Below, in pieces: positions 38,376 through 50,500 of a DNA stretch of 64,000 bases. Made by a program: the position numbers and the translations under genes. A model generated the notes under the pieces. That model was not told the origin of the DNA. It did no database searches and saw nothing but the letters and a program-made list of their open reading frames with translations. Each line of letters begins with the position of its first letter. Position 1 is the first letter of the stretch. Location of the stretch: NCBI GenBank assembly GCA_949358305.1, contig OX442316.1:8928001-8992000 (forward strand), in the 5' to 3' direction. This DNA comes from Strigamia acuminata (taxonomy: Eukaryota; Arthropoda; Chilopoda; Geophilomorpha; Linotaeniidae).

Positions 38376-38621
38376 CCGGGATTGTTTGGGAATCACACTT
38401 TAAGAGGATGTTGAAATGACAACAAATTCATGCTTAACTTATTACATTGATAAATTATTCTTGGGTACAGAGTAAGTAAAGACAATATTTTGCAACAGTG
38501 AAGAATTCCATTGTTTTGTTCGTCCATCAATAATACAAAATCTTGTGTATGTGTTTTTAGTGTATCTTTGTATACAAAATAAAACTTTACAGACAACAAA
38601 ACTGAGAAACCATATCTATAG

Positions 38622-40490
38622 AAACCACTTGGTTAAACAAGAAAAAATGCCTTATCACGATCACGAGGAAAACGTTACCGGTACTCGTGATCCAGCATTT
38701 ATTTTTGTTTTTATGAAATGTTGTGGCTAATTCTTAATGGTACTCTTCAACGAGTTTATTACATCCTTATCTTTTATTAGCTGCATTGATAAATAAAACT
38801 AAACAAGCACACTTGAAGGTCATAATGTGCTTTGACTTGACTGACAGCAGATGAGCATTAGCTAAAATTTTGTGAGTTAAATTTAAACAACGAAATAACT
38901 GAAATAAAGTAATAAGGAAACATTTTTATTTATTTAGGAACTACAGTTGTTTTAACATTATCTTAAGCGAAGAATTTTTAGTGATTTCTAATTTCTTTCT
39001 GAAATCACCACACACCTTAATGTATTTGTTTGCAAATTTATTTTTTGAGTGGAATACTAGTAAATTTGATACTTTTATCGTATAAACCGAAACAAAATGG
39101 TGGAAGGCAAAATTTTCCAGCAGGGCAACAATGTGTATTATCACTACAGCAAACTGCATCTGGAAGAGGGCAACAACCTCCTGGACATTCAGTTTGACCA
39201 GACGGGCAGAATTCAACTTGTTCCTCTAGTTTTGTTAAATCTGTGCAATGATAAATTAGCGTTCAAATATTTTTTAATAATTTAGTTGTGAAATGGTTGT
39301 AACGGTACCTAAGTCGATCATAGGCTCACTCTCGTGTTCAGGCGGAACACAAAATAGCCCAACACACGTGTATCCACTAGGACAGCAGAATGGAAAGCAA
39401 CAAACTGTATTTGGTATGGGACAGCAACCTTCTAAGCAATGACCCATAGGACAGTCTTTAAAATCGACCACAGTCTCTGGAAAAGAGATTTAATCAGAAT
39501 TTAATTGTGCAACCAGAATCTTATTTTCAAGCAAACTCACTTTTTATGGCCGGAATTTTTGTTCTCACTAAATAAACAATAAATAAATAAATATGGAGTA
39601 TTTGCTACCTTAACGCGATAAAATTCTAATTTTTAATTTTTACTTTCTGATTCACTCGAATGTATGGCCGCCAATAGTGATTTAGGAACGCATTTTCCAT
39701 GGGCAACATCGCAGTTGTAACTGTTGCAACAGATTGCAGATGGGTATGGACAGCACCCATATTCATCCGTAGCAAGTTTGCAACATGTGGAACCATCAGG
39801 GCACATACTTCCATCGGGGCATTGACCTATAATCATTGAATGATTAAATGGTTGAATGACAGTTTGAATTTTCTAATGATTTACCCGCTTGAACGTAAGC
39901 CAAACAAATGGCAAACGCCAAGAAGGGAATTAGTGTGTTCATATTTTAAGCAGTGTAAGTTAGGTATGACTTGGTTGATGTGAATAGTAGTTTTACTAAA
40001 ATTGTCCCAGCGTATACATATATAGTAAGACTGGTGGCCATGTACAAAGTAATCAGGTGCATATGAATAACTCCCAATATTTGCAATGTTTGGGATTTTT
40101 TAATCTAACAATCTTACTTTCATTATGATATCTTTCAGTAAAAAACTTCAATTTTCAGTGTAATTTTAAAATTAAATATAAAATTATATGATTACGGTAT
40201 TATTTTATTTTCTGATGAAACGTTTAGTTTTTAATTTGGTGTTTTTCATTTCTACATGTTTTTATAAACCTAAACAAGTGTTTTCTATATATTCTATTTT
40301 GAATTTTTATTTCTCTTGTAGAATTTGCGAAAAATGTTTAATTCTTTAAAACTGTTGTATGTCAACTACACTGGTAAACTGATTTTTTATTACGTCGTGA
40401 TAATTGATATAAATAAATAAGAAAGAGAAGGAAAAAGTCGCCGCACGGACGCGAACTCATTCACTAGGAATACTGGACCACGTAGAACAA
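38622..40490. repeat. tandem duplication unit B (granulin)
   Basis: Second copy of the granulin-containing unit, in the same orientation as unit A, with similarity over coding, intronic and both flanking sequences. It lacks the ~485-bp segment found in unit A. Confidence 0.85.
39038..39942 (-). CDS. three-domain granulin-like secreted protein, copy B
   Basis: Exons 39885-39942, 39644-39826, 39541-39567 (27 nt), 39309-39476 and 39038-39240 mirror copy A exactly in phase and give 212 residues with an intact frame. The signal peptide differs from copy A by a single residue. Exon 2 lacks 24 nt relative to copy A, deleting the SDGEHCCP segment and one CC pair from domain 1. Exon 4 is 12 nt shorter, changing spacing in domain 2 (VCCFPFCCPSGYTC). 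Domain 3 is nearly unchanged. All changes keep the frame and even-numbered cysteines, so the gene is probably still functional but diverging. The microexon is identical in sequence to that of copy A. Confidence 0.87.
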
Positions 40491-40572
40491 TTCATAATTT
40501 TCAAAAAATTAGGTTGGCCCTCCTGGGCCACCATAGTTTAGTTTCAGAGGATTGAAAGTTGAAACCATTTGT

Positions 40573-40721
40573 AACCATTACGTAATGGTTGCAAAAAGGT
40601 GGATAGCCAATGAGAGTTTGTCGCAAGTTTTCTGAAACAGAGTATAGGTGGAAACATGTGCGACAGGAAGTTGCAACACTTCTAGAAGTTTCCACAGTTT
40701 TTGATTGGCTATGCTGATTGG
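40573..40721 (+). promoter_or_regulatory. HSE/CCAAT/TTACGTAA promoter-like region
   Basis: A perfect 18-bp palindrome AACCATTACGTAATGGTT (40573-40590) contains TTACGTAA, a PAR-bZIP-type site. TTCTAGAAGTTTC (40680-40692) matches the three-unit heat-shock element TTCnnGAAnnTTC. CCAAT boxes lie at 40606-40611, 40704-40708 and 40717-40721. This clustering lies about 100-250 bp upstream of a candidate spliced transcript on the plus strand. Regulation by heat shock is inference. Confidence 0.45.
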
Positions 40722-40779
40722 TCTACATAACAATACTGCTTTGCATATTTTTTTTTTCACTTCTCTTTGGGAAAGGTTT

Positions 40780-41275
40780 TTGCCATTCGGTGACCGACTC
40801 GCTGGAGGAATAGATGTCGTGGATTTACTATGGTGAGTCAATTGTTTTTAAATATTTTACACTTTGGCCTCTCATTTAATAAGGGTTTGTCTCGTTTTAG
40901 CACTGCGCTATTTAAGTTTAATGAATAAGTTGTAATTATTAGTTTTCTAGCGGCTTTTCTCGACGGTAGTTACATAGTTATAAATTTGAATTGTTTGTAC
41001 ATTTTCATTGTTTTTTGTGCCGACTTTGTTTTGAATTTTCATGTCCTATCTCTCTTTTACAGCGTATGTTTTATTTATTGGTTTCATTTTGTTGATTTTA
41101 TTGGTTAATTAGTTTACGAGTTACTATTTTTTTTTGTATATTGCAGGTTCAAACAAGGATTTCCATTCTAGAGGCAACCCATTGTGAATCCTCGGAAGAA
41201 TTTTATTTGTTAATATTTTTTAACATTTTATTTGTAATTTTTGTCTCAAGTGCAATAAAATTTATTTGTATGTTG
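40780..41275 (+). ncRNA. candidate short spliced transcript
   Basis: A consensus donor (CTATG|GTGAGTC, exon end 40832) is followed by a T-rich acceptor (TTTTTTTTTGTATATTGCAG, exon start 41147) and an AATAAA at 41254-41259. The 5' end is only approximate. An ATG at 40814 would encode just 19 residues across the junction (MSWIYYGSNKDFHSRGNPL), so it is either a short noncoding RNA or a micropeptide mRNA. Its neighbour is the HSE-containing region upstream. No homologue is recognised. Confidence 0.35.
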
Positions 41276-41280
41276 TCTTT

Positions 41281-41327
41281 TATAGTTTTTTTTTGTAGTT
41301 TAAATAAAACTACAAAAAAAAACTATA
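41281..41327. repeat. perfect 21-bp stem hairpin after a polyA signal
   Basis: Arms 41281-41301 and 41307-41327 are exact inverse complements around a 5-nt AAATA loop. Each arm includes a nine-base T or A run and TGTAGTTT. It begins about 20 bp after the AATAAA of the candidate plus-strand transcript. It could help 3'-end formation or be a small fold-back insertion. Confidence 0.75.
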
Positions 41328-41514
41328 ATTTGTACAATATACTTTAATTAAAAAAATTCTTTTGCTTTTTTATTTACACTTTACAATAAAATGAGGAATC
41401 TATATACCCACCCTCCATCCCCTTTTTTATACTAAGTCCAAACCTATAAAAATTCGGCATGGATTTGCATTATTGGACTTAGAATAATTTTTGCAGAAAT
41501 GACATAGCTTATAG

Positions 41515-42367
41515 AAAATAAAACTTTATTGAAATAAAATACACTATACATAAAAAAATGTACAAATTTTTCCTTAAAAGGAAAATAAATGGCAAATCAA
41601 AGGTTTAAGCGGGTTATAACGGACCATTTAAGGATAATCTCGGGTAAACATCCCCCTTGAGACTCCACCGTTTTACCACACCCAGGACCCAGAGTGTGCC
41701 ACGCTCTGGGCCCCCTAAAAGGAAAAAGAATTATCAAAGGAAAATTAAAACAAAATACATTGCTAAAATAATATTAACATGAATTAAAAGTTATATAAAA
41801 ATATAAGCATATATAAGCATATATAAACATTAAAATTTATATGACGCTGGAACTCGTTTACTACTGTATGAACTCATCTCTAGGTCGTACTAGGACGTCG
41901 TTTTAAGCGTTCTATGTCGTTCTAAGAAAGTCATTCGTCCGTGGTCCGCGGTCCGTGGTTAAACCTATTTAAAATAATGTAAAATAAATAACAATAAAAA
42001 TTTCAGCTAAATGCAATAATTTAACAAATTATTATAACAGATAAAATATTAAATATGTTCTTGCCTTTTAATAATTTAAACACGCAAATAACTTAAGAAA
42101 GCGAAAAATTACATAAAAAAAAGACACTAAAAGTAAAATTCGAGTAAAATTCGAGTAAAATTCGAGTAAAATTCGAGTAAAATTCGAGTAAAATTCGAGT
42201 AAAATTCGAGTAAAATTCGAGTAAAATTCGAGTAAAATTCGAGTAAAACTTACCTTCGAACCGAACGCCGTATCACAGACGCCTAAAATAAAACTAAAGA
42301 AACGTTAAATATTCAAAAACTAAAACTAAACGTCGCGTGCTTCGCCTCCGAGCTGACATAAACGACT
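41515..42367 (-). ncRNA. candidate minus-strand spliced noncoding transcript
   Basis: On the minus strand an initiator-like TTCAGTCG (A at 42367) lies downstream of an ATTGG box near 42431. A consensus donor GAAG|GTAAGT ends an exon at 42254, an acceptor TTTTAAATAG starts another at 41964, and an AATAAA lies at 41525-41530. Joined frames are short, so it is probably noncoding. The second exon contains a hairpin CCCAGAGTG/CGCTCTGGG (41688-41710). The intron carries the 11-bp minisatellite. It converges on the plus-strand candidate at 40.8-41.3 kb. Confidence 0.3.
42132..42249. repeat. 11-bp minisatellite, ten perfect copies
   Basis: AGTAAAATTCG is repeated ten times without a mismatch (42132-42241), followed by a partial unit that runs into a minus-strand splice donor (rc of ACTTACCTTC). 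Copy number is probably polymorphic. Confidence 0.95.
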
Positions 42368-43689
42368 GAAAATCTGAGCCAAAAATGAAGATGCAAAATA
42401 GCAAACTCACTGACATGTCATTTGAATATCCAATCAAAAATCACAGAAATTCCTAGCAAAAACATAAACTTTCTATGTGCTGCCACCTGGTGAAAAAAAG
42501 ATGAAACATAAATAAATCTCAAGATGATTGCATAATTTAGAAGTGTAAAAAAATAAAAATTACAAACCAAAAATCTTAAACGAATTGCTAAGCAACACAG
42601 ATTCAATGCATCACTTAAATGCTTGAAACGACGCTTTATCTGGCAGAAAATAACTTTAGAGGCACACACGTGTTAAGTGTTTGCTACGTCAGGCAAACGA
42701 AAACAACTTTTAAACTTGGAAGTTCGTAAGATGATCGAGGAAATTAATTGTAACTAAATTTAAGCTTTAACATCTTCACAACATCTAAACCATCGATTAA
42801 TTATTCTCCGATGTCGGGAAAAGATCAACACGAGCCGGTAAGGACATTTTGAATTGTGGGAAAAGAATTCGGTTTATATCTTGAGCTTTATACACATGTT
42901 GCCGGATACACTTAGTTTGATAAAAGGTCATAATGTTTGATGATAATTTTGTCCCGAATACAGGAAAAAAGGTGAATTTGCTTTTTAGTGGCGGTTGATG
43001 TTGTGTTCGTAGCTTCCCCAAACCACCACCAGAAGAGTGAGTAAGGAAAGACGAGTTTTAGTAGGGACCTGTTGGCAGAAATTATTTACTTTGAAACGAC
43101 AATTTAGTTTTCTAGTGATATTTTTCGCAAGTGATAAACACTTGGATAGATTACAAAAATGGATCCCAGAAATATTACATTGAAATAATATTACACTCGA
43201 CTAGATGTTTATAGTTTGACAAATTTTATACGTATTTACACGAAATTCTAGTGCAGTAATCGTTGTGGCTACCCGATCTTATCTACTACTCGTATGTCGG
43301 TTGAATTTGTTGTCCTTGTGTTTTTGGAGTATAATAGAAAATAAAACTTTGAATACAGTTATTAGAACATTGGCGGATTAAGATCACTTTCATAAAAAGG
43401 TAAATGCAACATGAAGATCGGATGGAAAAACAATTTTGCAATCTCAGGTGCACTCACGGCACCTTTAGAATTATGCTAATAAAATATTTTGCGGATTTTC
43501 GGAAAGAAACTAGGACATTTTTATTTCTTACAGACTTACAGTACACCTGTGGATTATGTAGCATTCTAACTAAATAATCGATTCATTTTCCAACATAAAA
43601 AAAAATGTATACCTATACGTTTTGTATCAAAAGCTATCAAGAAGACAATTTATAAATCACGCACCCAAATAAAGTTTAAAAACATTTTT
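42368..43689. other. intergenic, nothing recognised
   Basis: AT-rich DNA with short frames only; no supportable gene. Confidence 0.5.
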
Positions 43690-45071
43690 AAACTTAAGTT
43701 TGTGGTTCTGGGGCTGATGGCAGTCATGTGTCAATGATTTGGACGATTCAAGGGGATACGAATCGTAGTCGACCTGACATTGCTGGCTCTGTCCTGCTGA
43801 AAGTGTTACAGATTGTTACACTTTCTGCTCTGGCATTCCATTTGAACTTCCATGTGCCTATAACATTCAAATGGTTTAAATATTAAACAAGTTAAACTAC
43901 CGGTAGTGATAGAATACCTGCCGTAGCTGATGTGCATTCGTTGTCGCAATGTATCTCGATGAGGATAGAGGTACCTGGTTAGTTGATTGCGACCACTAGC
44001 TGTAATGGACACCAGCTGATTGTTTATGGAAACACGAAGAAACTGCAATTCGAGCTGGTATGGCGATTGGCGCACAGTGTGAACGCGCAACGGTATATTT
44101 TGCTGGACGAATTCTGGCTGATTCTCTTTGAATTCCAGTGAGAACAGTGCGGTCGGCATTGGTTTCTGTCGTTGTAGAGAAGCAGGGTGGTGACAACAGA
44201 GAGAAGGGTGGTCATTGAACCGTACGAAGCGAAAGCTGCGAGTGCGACATTCCTGAGGGTGAAACAACCACCGAGCTCTTTGCAGAGATTGCTGGCGACA
44301 TTTGGAATAGCTGTTTTTGGCTCAATGGACTCGACATCTGGTTGAACATGTTTCCGTAAGCAGGAGACAGCTGAGAATCGGTAGACTTGCACAGTGCTTT
44401 AAAAAAAATTATCAAATAATTAGTTGCAAAAATATTCTTCAAAAAATTGTCATTTTCAAAGACCTGAAGGGACACATTGGAAGCCATACAAGTCCCGATG
44501 GACTAAGGTGATCTCTGTGTGGTAAAGGCAACTGGTTTTGTCACTCTCTTCCTAATTTTACCACCTCTTTTACTATGCTTTACATGTCTCTAGGAATTGA
44601 GGTGGCGTAATGTCCGAACCCATTTCGACTACATTAGGATTATTGAGTCCATCTGCAACAAAACATTTAGAATCATCTCCAGGCTTCTGCACGTACATTT
44701 GCAATTGATTTTGCAGGAAACGGAGGCCCTTGCTGTGGCTGCATATTGAAAACAAATAAATAAAGATTAAAACAATGTAAACATTTTCCCAACTGTGCAA
44801 AATATTTCAGCCAGTTTTGTGCAATCAGAGGCAACATACCGGTACTCATTTCTGGAGACGGTCCTCGTCAGACAATTTGGGGTCTGTGTGTGAGCTGTTG
44901 TTGAGTAAATAGTGGAATTGGCGGCTGCGGCTGTTTGCTGCACACATTATCTATCTGGTTAGGTTCAGACATGTGTGAAGAACTCGATTCTATTACAGCA
45001 ATATATAATTCAATTTCATACAAAACAAACAAATTAAAAGAAGGAAAAACTGAACTAATCAAAGTAAACAT
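43690..45071 (-). pseudogene. possible decayed Gln/Pro/Ser-rich gene
   Basis: Minus-strand blocks read as low-complexity regulatory-protein sequence: KQPQPPIPLFTQQQL (about 44890-44945), PQQGPPFPAKS (about 44705-44740) and SQLSPAYGNMFNQMSSPLSQ (about 44310-44380). They are interrupted by stops and shifts. Splice-like signals occur between them (TACCG|GTATGT, AATATGCAG). The composition recalls transcription coactivators such as the p160/NCOA type, but no diagnostic domain is present. Alternatives are a real gene with exons I have mis-framed, or compositional chance. Confidence 0.25.
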
Positions 45072-47030
45072 GTAGAAATTGCAAAGCTAATATAAGAGAT
45101 TGGTGGTTTAATATACTGTAGCATAAAATATATTTTTTTGCTTTCAATCCTGTCTGCTGAATTTTCACCCGGATAAATTTGGTAAAAGACAATGACAGGT
45201 TTAAAAGGAATAAAATAAATAGAAATGTCTTACTTAATTAAGACCGCACTGGACTTATCTCAAATCCTGGGATGACTGATGAGATAAAAAGACAGTAGTA
45301 GAAAACATCGCATAGGAACGAGATACTGAATGAAAATGAGTTTGTAGCATTTCCTTCTCAGTGTTGCTATCTGGTGTTAAAAGGTTGAAACAGATAAATA
45401 TAAATAAGATAAATAGAGCGACTTTTATAGCAATAGCAGTGGTGCTTTTATCTTTACTTCCGAACTATAAAGCCAAAAAAACTTGAAATACTTGATAACC
45501 GCTTATTTTTAAAAACCGAAGATACTTAAAACAAGTTTAGTTTGACAATGTCCCGATAGATGAGGCTGCTAGTGCTAGTCCCATTCGAATGCACTCCCGA
45601 GTTCTCTGAAGAGTAAAGACTTTTGAAAAAAATGCATTTTCTAATTCCTGTTACCTTATGATTAAATTTAAAATCATATTCTGAAGCAACGAATTTTCTG
45701 CGATCATAAAGATAAAACCATAAAATCAATCACTGCCACTGAAATAAAATATTGGACAATCATGACAAGATTACTCTAGGGAAAAATAACAAATACCATA
45801 TTCTGTAGTGTATGTTGGTTATTAAATTATCGGAGGACACGTAACAAAATTGGATAACTATATTGTATCAATTTTTAAAATAATTTTCTTGTAAATAGTC
45901 CTAATTATGTTTATTTTATGACAGCACTTTCAGCGCCTACTCCTTAAAAGTTTTTGCGCTGCATGCAACTTCCACACATTTTTACATCCACCTAAAAAAG
46001 TAACCTAAACTAGGATTGCAACCTGGAGTGTAGAAATGGCGCAGTTCGTAAGCAAGTGTGCTGGCTATTTAACACCTTTGCACTCTCCTTTTGCTGAAAA
46101 ACCACTTTTTAAGTTGTTGTGTGCACACCTTCTGCATTCAAGAGCTTAGATTTCAAACAAACCTCCAAAAATCTGAATTAAAAGAAATAAAAAAAAAACT
46201 GTCTGGAATTGGAATAAAATATACTGTGTTTGTTATAATAGAATGCAACTTTATTTGACATTTAAATTTAAATTTAAACCAATATAGAATTGTACATGTT
46301 AGGTATTTCGTAATATAAATGCTAATGCAACCTGTTAAATTTAGAAATTAAAAATTCTAAGCCCAACCTATCATTATTAAATACGACGGTACATTCAATG
46401 AGACTGAAAAAAAGAGCCAACTACGACAATAAAAAACTCAGTCCCTATAAGTTTTTCCAAGCAAAATCGATTGGTGATCAGTATACACCGAAGCAACTCC
46501 TTCAATCTGAAAAAATCTGGCACATATTATCAGAAATTACCCGATAGCGAGAACTGCGGATTCCTGTGAGTGAAGCATCCACTCGTGCGGTCGCTCGGTT
46601 AAAATGTTAATGGAAGGTTTATCGTGTTTAAAAGAAATAAAAATAAAAGCTACGGTGTACAAAAATGTACACCATACTTACAATTAAATATTATCAGTTT
46701 AAGACAAGTAAGATGAGGCAATTCAAATTGAAATGTTAGTAAATATTAAAGCTGTATAATGAATCAATATAATGCATAAAAGCAAGAGTGCAACTTCATC
46801 ACGGTTCACAAACTTTACCCAGCTTGGCGTCATCTCAGATGCGCTCTCCAAAGCAGTTGCTTTGCTTGTGGAGCTATTTCTTTTCAGTCCATTTTCTTAG
46901 TGGGACTTGCAAGGCTTCGTTTCCTTTCTTTTCTATTTTCATAAATTATTTGAAAAGAACCTCCATGTCCCTTGACAAGAAAAAATTATGTTCTCTAGTT
47001 TTTACTCGAAATAATTGCTTCGTACGAAGG
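45072..47030. other. intergenic, nothing recognised
   Basis: AT-rich DNA up to the retrotransposon target site; no gene supportable. Confidence 0.5.
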
Positions 47031-47035
47031 GTAAA

Positions 47036-47565
47036 TTTACGAAATGTAAATGAACTTCACGATGGGTGATGAATTGTAAAACAGCAAAAGCGACGGTCGA
47101 AATAAAACTTAACAACTTTTAATTTTACTTGAGTTGAAAAATGACATTCTTTTTCACAAGTGACGCGTGGTCAGCGAGTTGAGGGTGGAATGTGGGTTAC
47201 ATAGAAAAAACGGGGTCTACATCCGGTCAACAAGGGCCGAAAGATACCCAATTTACATAAAAGAGGGCTCTCGAAAAGACCCTCGAGCGATTTATATAAC
47301 ACAAAAAGAACACAGACAATTTAATGCAATAACACAACTGAAAAGTCAGCAAAAACCATGATGAAACACAATTAAACACGATAATACACAATAAGGCACA
47401 ATGAATGAAAAAGAACACAAAACACAAAACAAAACACAAAACACTTAATTGTAATAAACACAAATCAATCACTAAATTCAATCGATAATTAAACTAAGAC
47501 AAAATTACTAAAATCAAATACATGAATAAACATTAAAAACAAATTAAATCAGTCTAGATTTTACA
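47036..47565 (-). repeat. 3' LTR (low-coordinate)
   Basis: In element orientation it starts TGTAAAATCTAG and ends ...ATTTCGTAAA. A TATAAA box lies at 47291-47296 on the minus strand. It matches the other LTR base for base in my comparison. Confidence 0.95.
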
Positions 47566-47583
47566 TTGGGGGGGGGGAATTCA
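47566..47583 (-). promoter_or_regulatory. C10 tract in place of a polypurine tract
   Basis: Between the stop codon (ending 47585) and the 3' LTR the element-sense strand reads TTGAATTCCCCCCCCCCAA. A polypurine tract is expected here as the plus-strand DNA primer; this one is a run of ten C, so the purine run is on the opposite strand. Confidence 0.6.
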
Positions 47584-47584
47584 A

Positions 47585-50500
47585 TTAGTCTGAAGCCTCT
47601 AAAGAACACAGTCTTTGTACTGGGCGTCTCAAAGTTTTTCCTTCGGGCAAAGTCAATTCACAAGAGCGTATTTTTTCGTCCCGTCCGATAAAGGTATTTG
47701 AAACTCTTGCCATTTTCCATGACATTCGAGGCTGACCTTGTTCTTGAATGAGAACCAAATCCCCAATTTGAACTTCTTTTGAGGTTCGTACACGACGGAA
47801 TTCACGAAGCTCGACAAGGTACTCGTGCGTCCAACGACGCCAAAGCAAATTAATCAAACGTTGACGCAGCTTCCATCGCTTCACGAGCTCGGGTCGAAAT
47901 GAATTGTCGACACGACTTTCTGGACTGTAGACGTCTGGAAGCGTGATGAGACGTCCTCCGGTCAAAAAATGAGAAGGCGTCAGCGGTTCTTGCTCCAACG
48001 GATCGTCCGTAACGTAAGTGATTGGTCTCGAATTAACCGCAGCTTCGACCTCTGTCAAAACGGTCGACAGTTCTTCAAAGTCCAACGATGATCGAGCAAG
48101 GACTTTTTTTAAGCTCAGTTTAACAGTTTTGACCAGTCGCTCCCAAAATCCGCCCCACCACGGAGCCAATTCGACGATAAATTTCCACTGTATTTTTTGC
48201 TTTGACAAGAACCCCTGGAACAGCTCGTGCGAGAAGCTGTTGATGAATAAAGACAAGTCTTTTTCGGCTCGCTTAAAGGTTTTAGCATTGTCTGAGTAGA
48301 CAATGCCAGGGACTCCTCTTCTTGCAATAAGTCGTTTAAATGCGAGAATGAATTTCTCCGTAGTGAGATCAGATACAAGTTCTAAATGAACAGCTCGCAC
48401 CACGGCACAAGTGAACAGAGCGATGTAAGTCTTTTTTCCGTTTTTAGTGTATAGTGGTCCGGCGAAGTCTATGCCAATAATTTGAAATGGCTCCGCACGA
48501 TTCACTCTGTCCGCAGGTAGCAGACCGACCGTTTGAGTCATCAATTTTGCGTTCACTCTTCGACAAGTCACGCATCGGGAAATCAATGTCTTGATGAATT
48601 TTCTTCCTTTTTTAACCCAGTATTTCGCTCTAAATTCTGACAGAGTGTTGCCTAGTCCTCCATGTAAAGTTCTATGATGACAATCTTCGACTATTAATTT
48701 TACAGCCGGTGAATTTGAATCCAAAACGATGGGGCTCACAAAATTTTCTATTCCCGTGTTAAAACGTATTCTCGAGTCGATTCGTATAATTTCATTCTGG
48801 TCGAGAACTACGGCTACGCTTGCTAGGGGTGAATCGCTTTTCAGTTTCGTTGAATTTTTCAAGCTATATATTTCCTCCGAAAATCTCTGTTTTTGTATAC
48901 TGCGCAACCAATAAATTTCGGCTGTTTCTAACTCTTCCGTCTTTAACGGTCCGATGACTGTTTCGATTTTTCTTGAATTGTGGCAAAATCTCAAAATCCA
49001 GGCGGTGATTCGTTTGACTCTGGTCCAACTGCTGTACTTTTCAATATCGAAAATCGCCTCTTCACTTGATCGAGTCACATTTACGCGAGTATCTATTTCT
49101 TCAATTTCTTCTTCAAAGTTGGACTCTGTTTCTTCGTCGAATTTTTGTGGCCAATGTGTCTCGTCCTTTTTCAGCCACTCAGGGCCGCTCCACCATTCGA
49201 TGTCTTGAACCAATTTGTCGGCCTCCATTCCTCGGGTTAACTTATCCGCTGGATTGACCTTCCCCGGGCAATGACGCCAACAGGCGACCTCGGTGTTCGT
49301 GCGGATTTCGCGGACTCGGTTCGAGACGAATGGATTTGACTTCTTCTGTTGCTCGCGAATCCAGAAATATGTAATGGACGAATCGGTCCAGTAGAAAACA
49401 CGCTGAATTTCTAACTTCTTGAGTTTCACGGCAACTCGCGACAGCAGCAATGCGCCCATCAATTCGAGTTTGGGCAGCGTTAAAGACTTCAGTGGTGCAA
49501 CGCGCGACTTCGACATACAGAGTGTGACTTCTACGGATGTTTCATTTTTTGTTCGAATGTAGACCACGACTCCATATGCTTTGGGGCTTGCGTCGCAAAA
49601 CAAATGCAATTCACGATCTGGATTTGATTGTTGTCCAGCGCTGTAATGTCGAGGAACGGCAATTTTTCTTAGCAATACGACTTGTTGTCGCCAACTTGAC
49701 CATTGTTTTGAAATGTCGGGGGGTAATGGCGAATCCCAACCTATATTTCGAGTCCATAATTCCTGGAACATCAGTTTGCCGACAATTACGAATGGTGTCG
49801 CAAATCCTAATGGATCGTAAATCCTTGCCACGGACTGAACGATCAAACGTTTTGATTCCTTGAGTTGATCTTGTGCGTCAGCCCATTCGCCTATTTCGAG
49901 CAGGAGGTGGTCGGTTATAAAGTTCCAGATCAGTCCCAACACGGACGTCGAGTGTTTGTCGGCGTCGACCAGATTTGCGTCCGACGGAATTTCTCTCGCA
50001 AAAAGTTCTCGCAAGCTTTGTGAGTTCGATTGCCATTTGCGTAGGGGCATGTGCGCTTCCATCATCAATTTGCGAGCTTCGTGGAATATTTTTTCCACCT
50101 CCCCTTCGGATTTGGCGCAACCGAGCAAGTCGTCGACGTAAAATTTATCTTTGATTTGAGCAACTGTTTCTTCATATTTTTCACGCATGTTGTCGAGATG
50201 TAGTTGAATTGAGTCGTTTAAAAGGTAGGGACTTGATTTGACTCCGAATACTACTCTTTTCTGGCGCATAACTCTGGGCTTCACAAACTGCCGACCGTCC
50301 CATTCTTCCGGTGTCCAAAGGAAACGAACGAAATCCCGATCTGCCATTCTCAGCAATAGCTGTAAAAACGCCTTTTCTATGTCCGAAAGATAAGCAAATG
50401 GTTCTTTTCGAAACAAAATCAGCAATATAAGTATTTCTGGCAGCAAATTAGGACCGCTGTCCAGGCAATCGTTCAGTGAAAGTTCATTTTTTCCTTTAGC

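Noticed and set aside
42132-42249. CRISPR-like array
   Set aside because: The 11-bp units are directly adjacent with no spacers, and the DNA is eukaryotic; it is a minisatellite.
47167-47361. Plus-strand 64-residue ORF present twice (also 52993-53187)
   Set aside because: It lies inside the LTRs; the duplication only reflects LTR identity, and it is antisense to the element.
49537-49863. Plus-strand ORFs of up to 128 residues inside the retrotransposon
   Set aside because: They are antisense shadows of the Gag-Pol frame.
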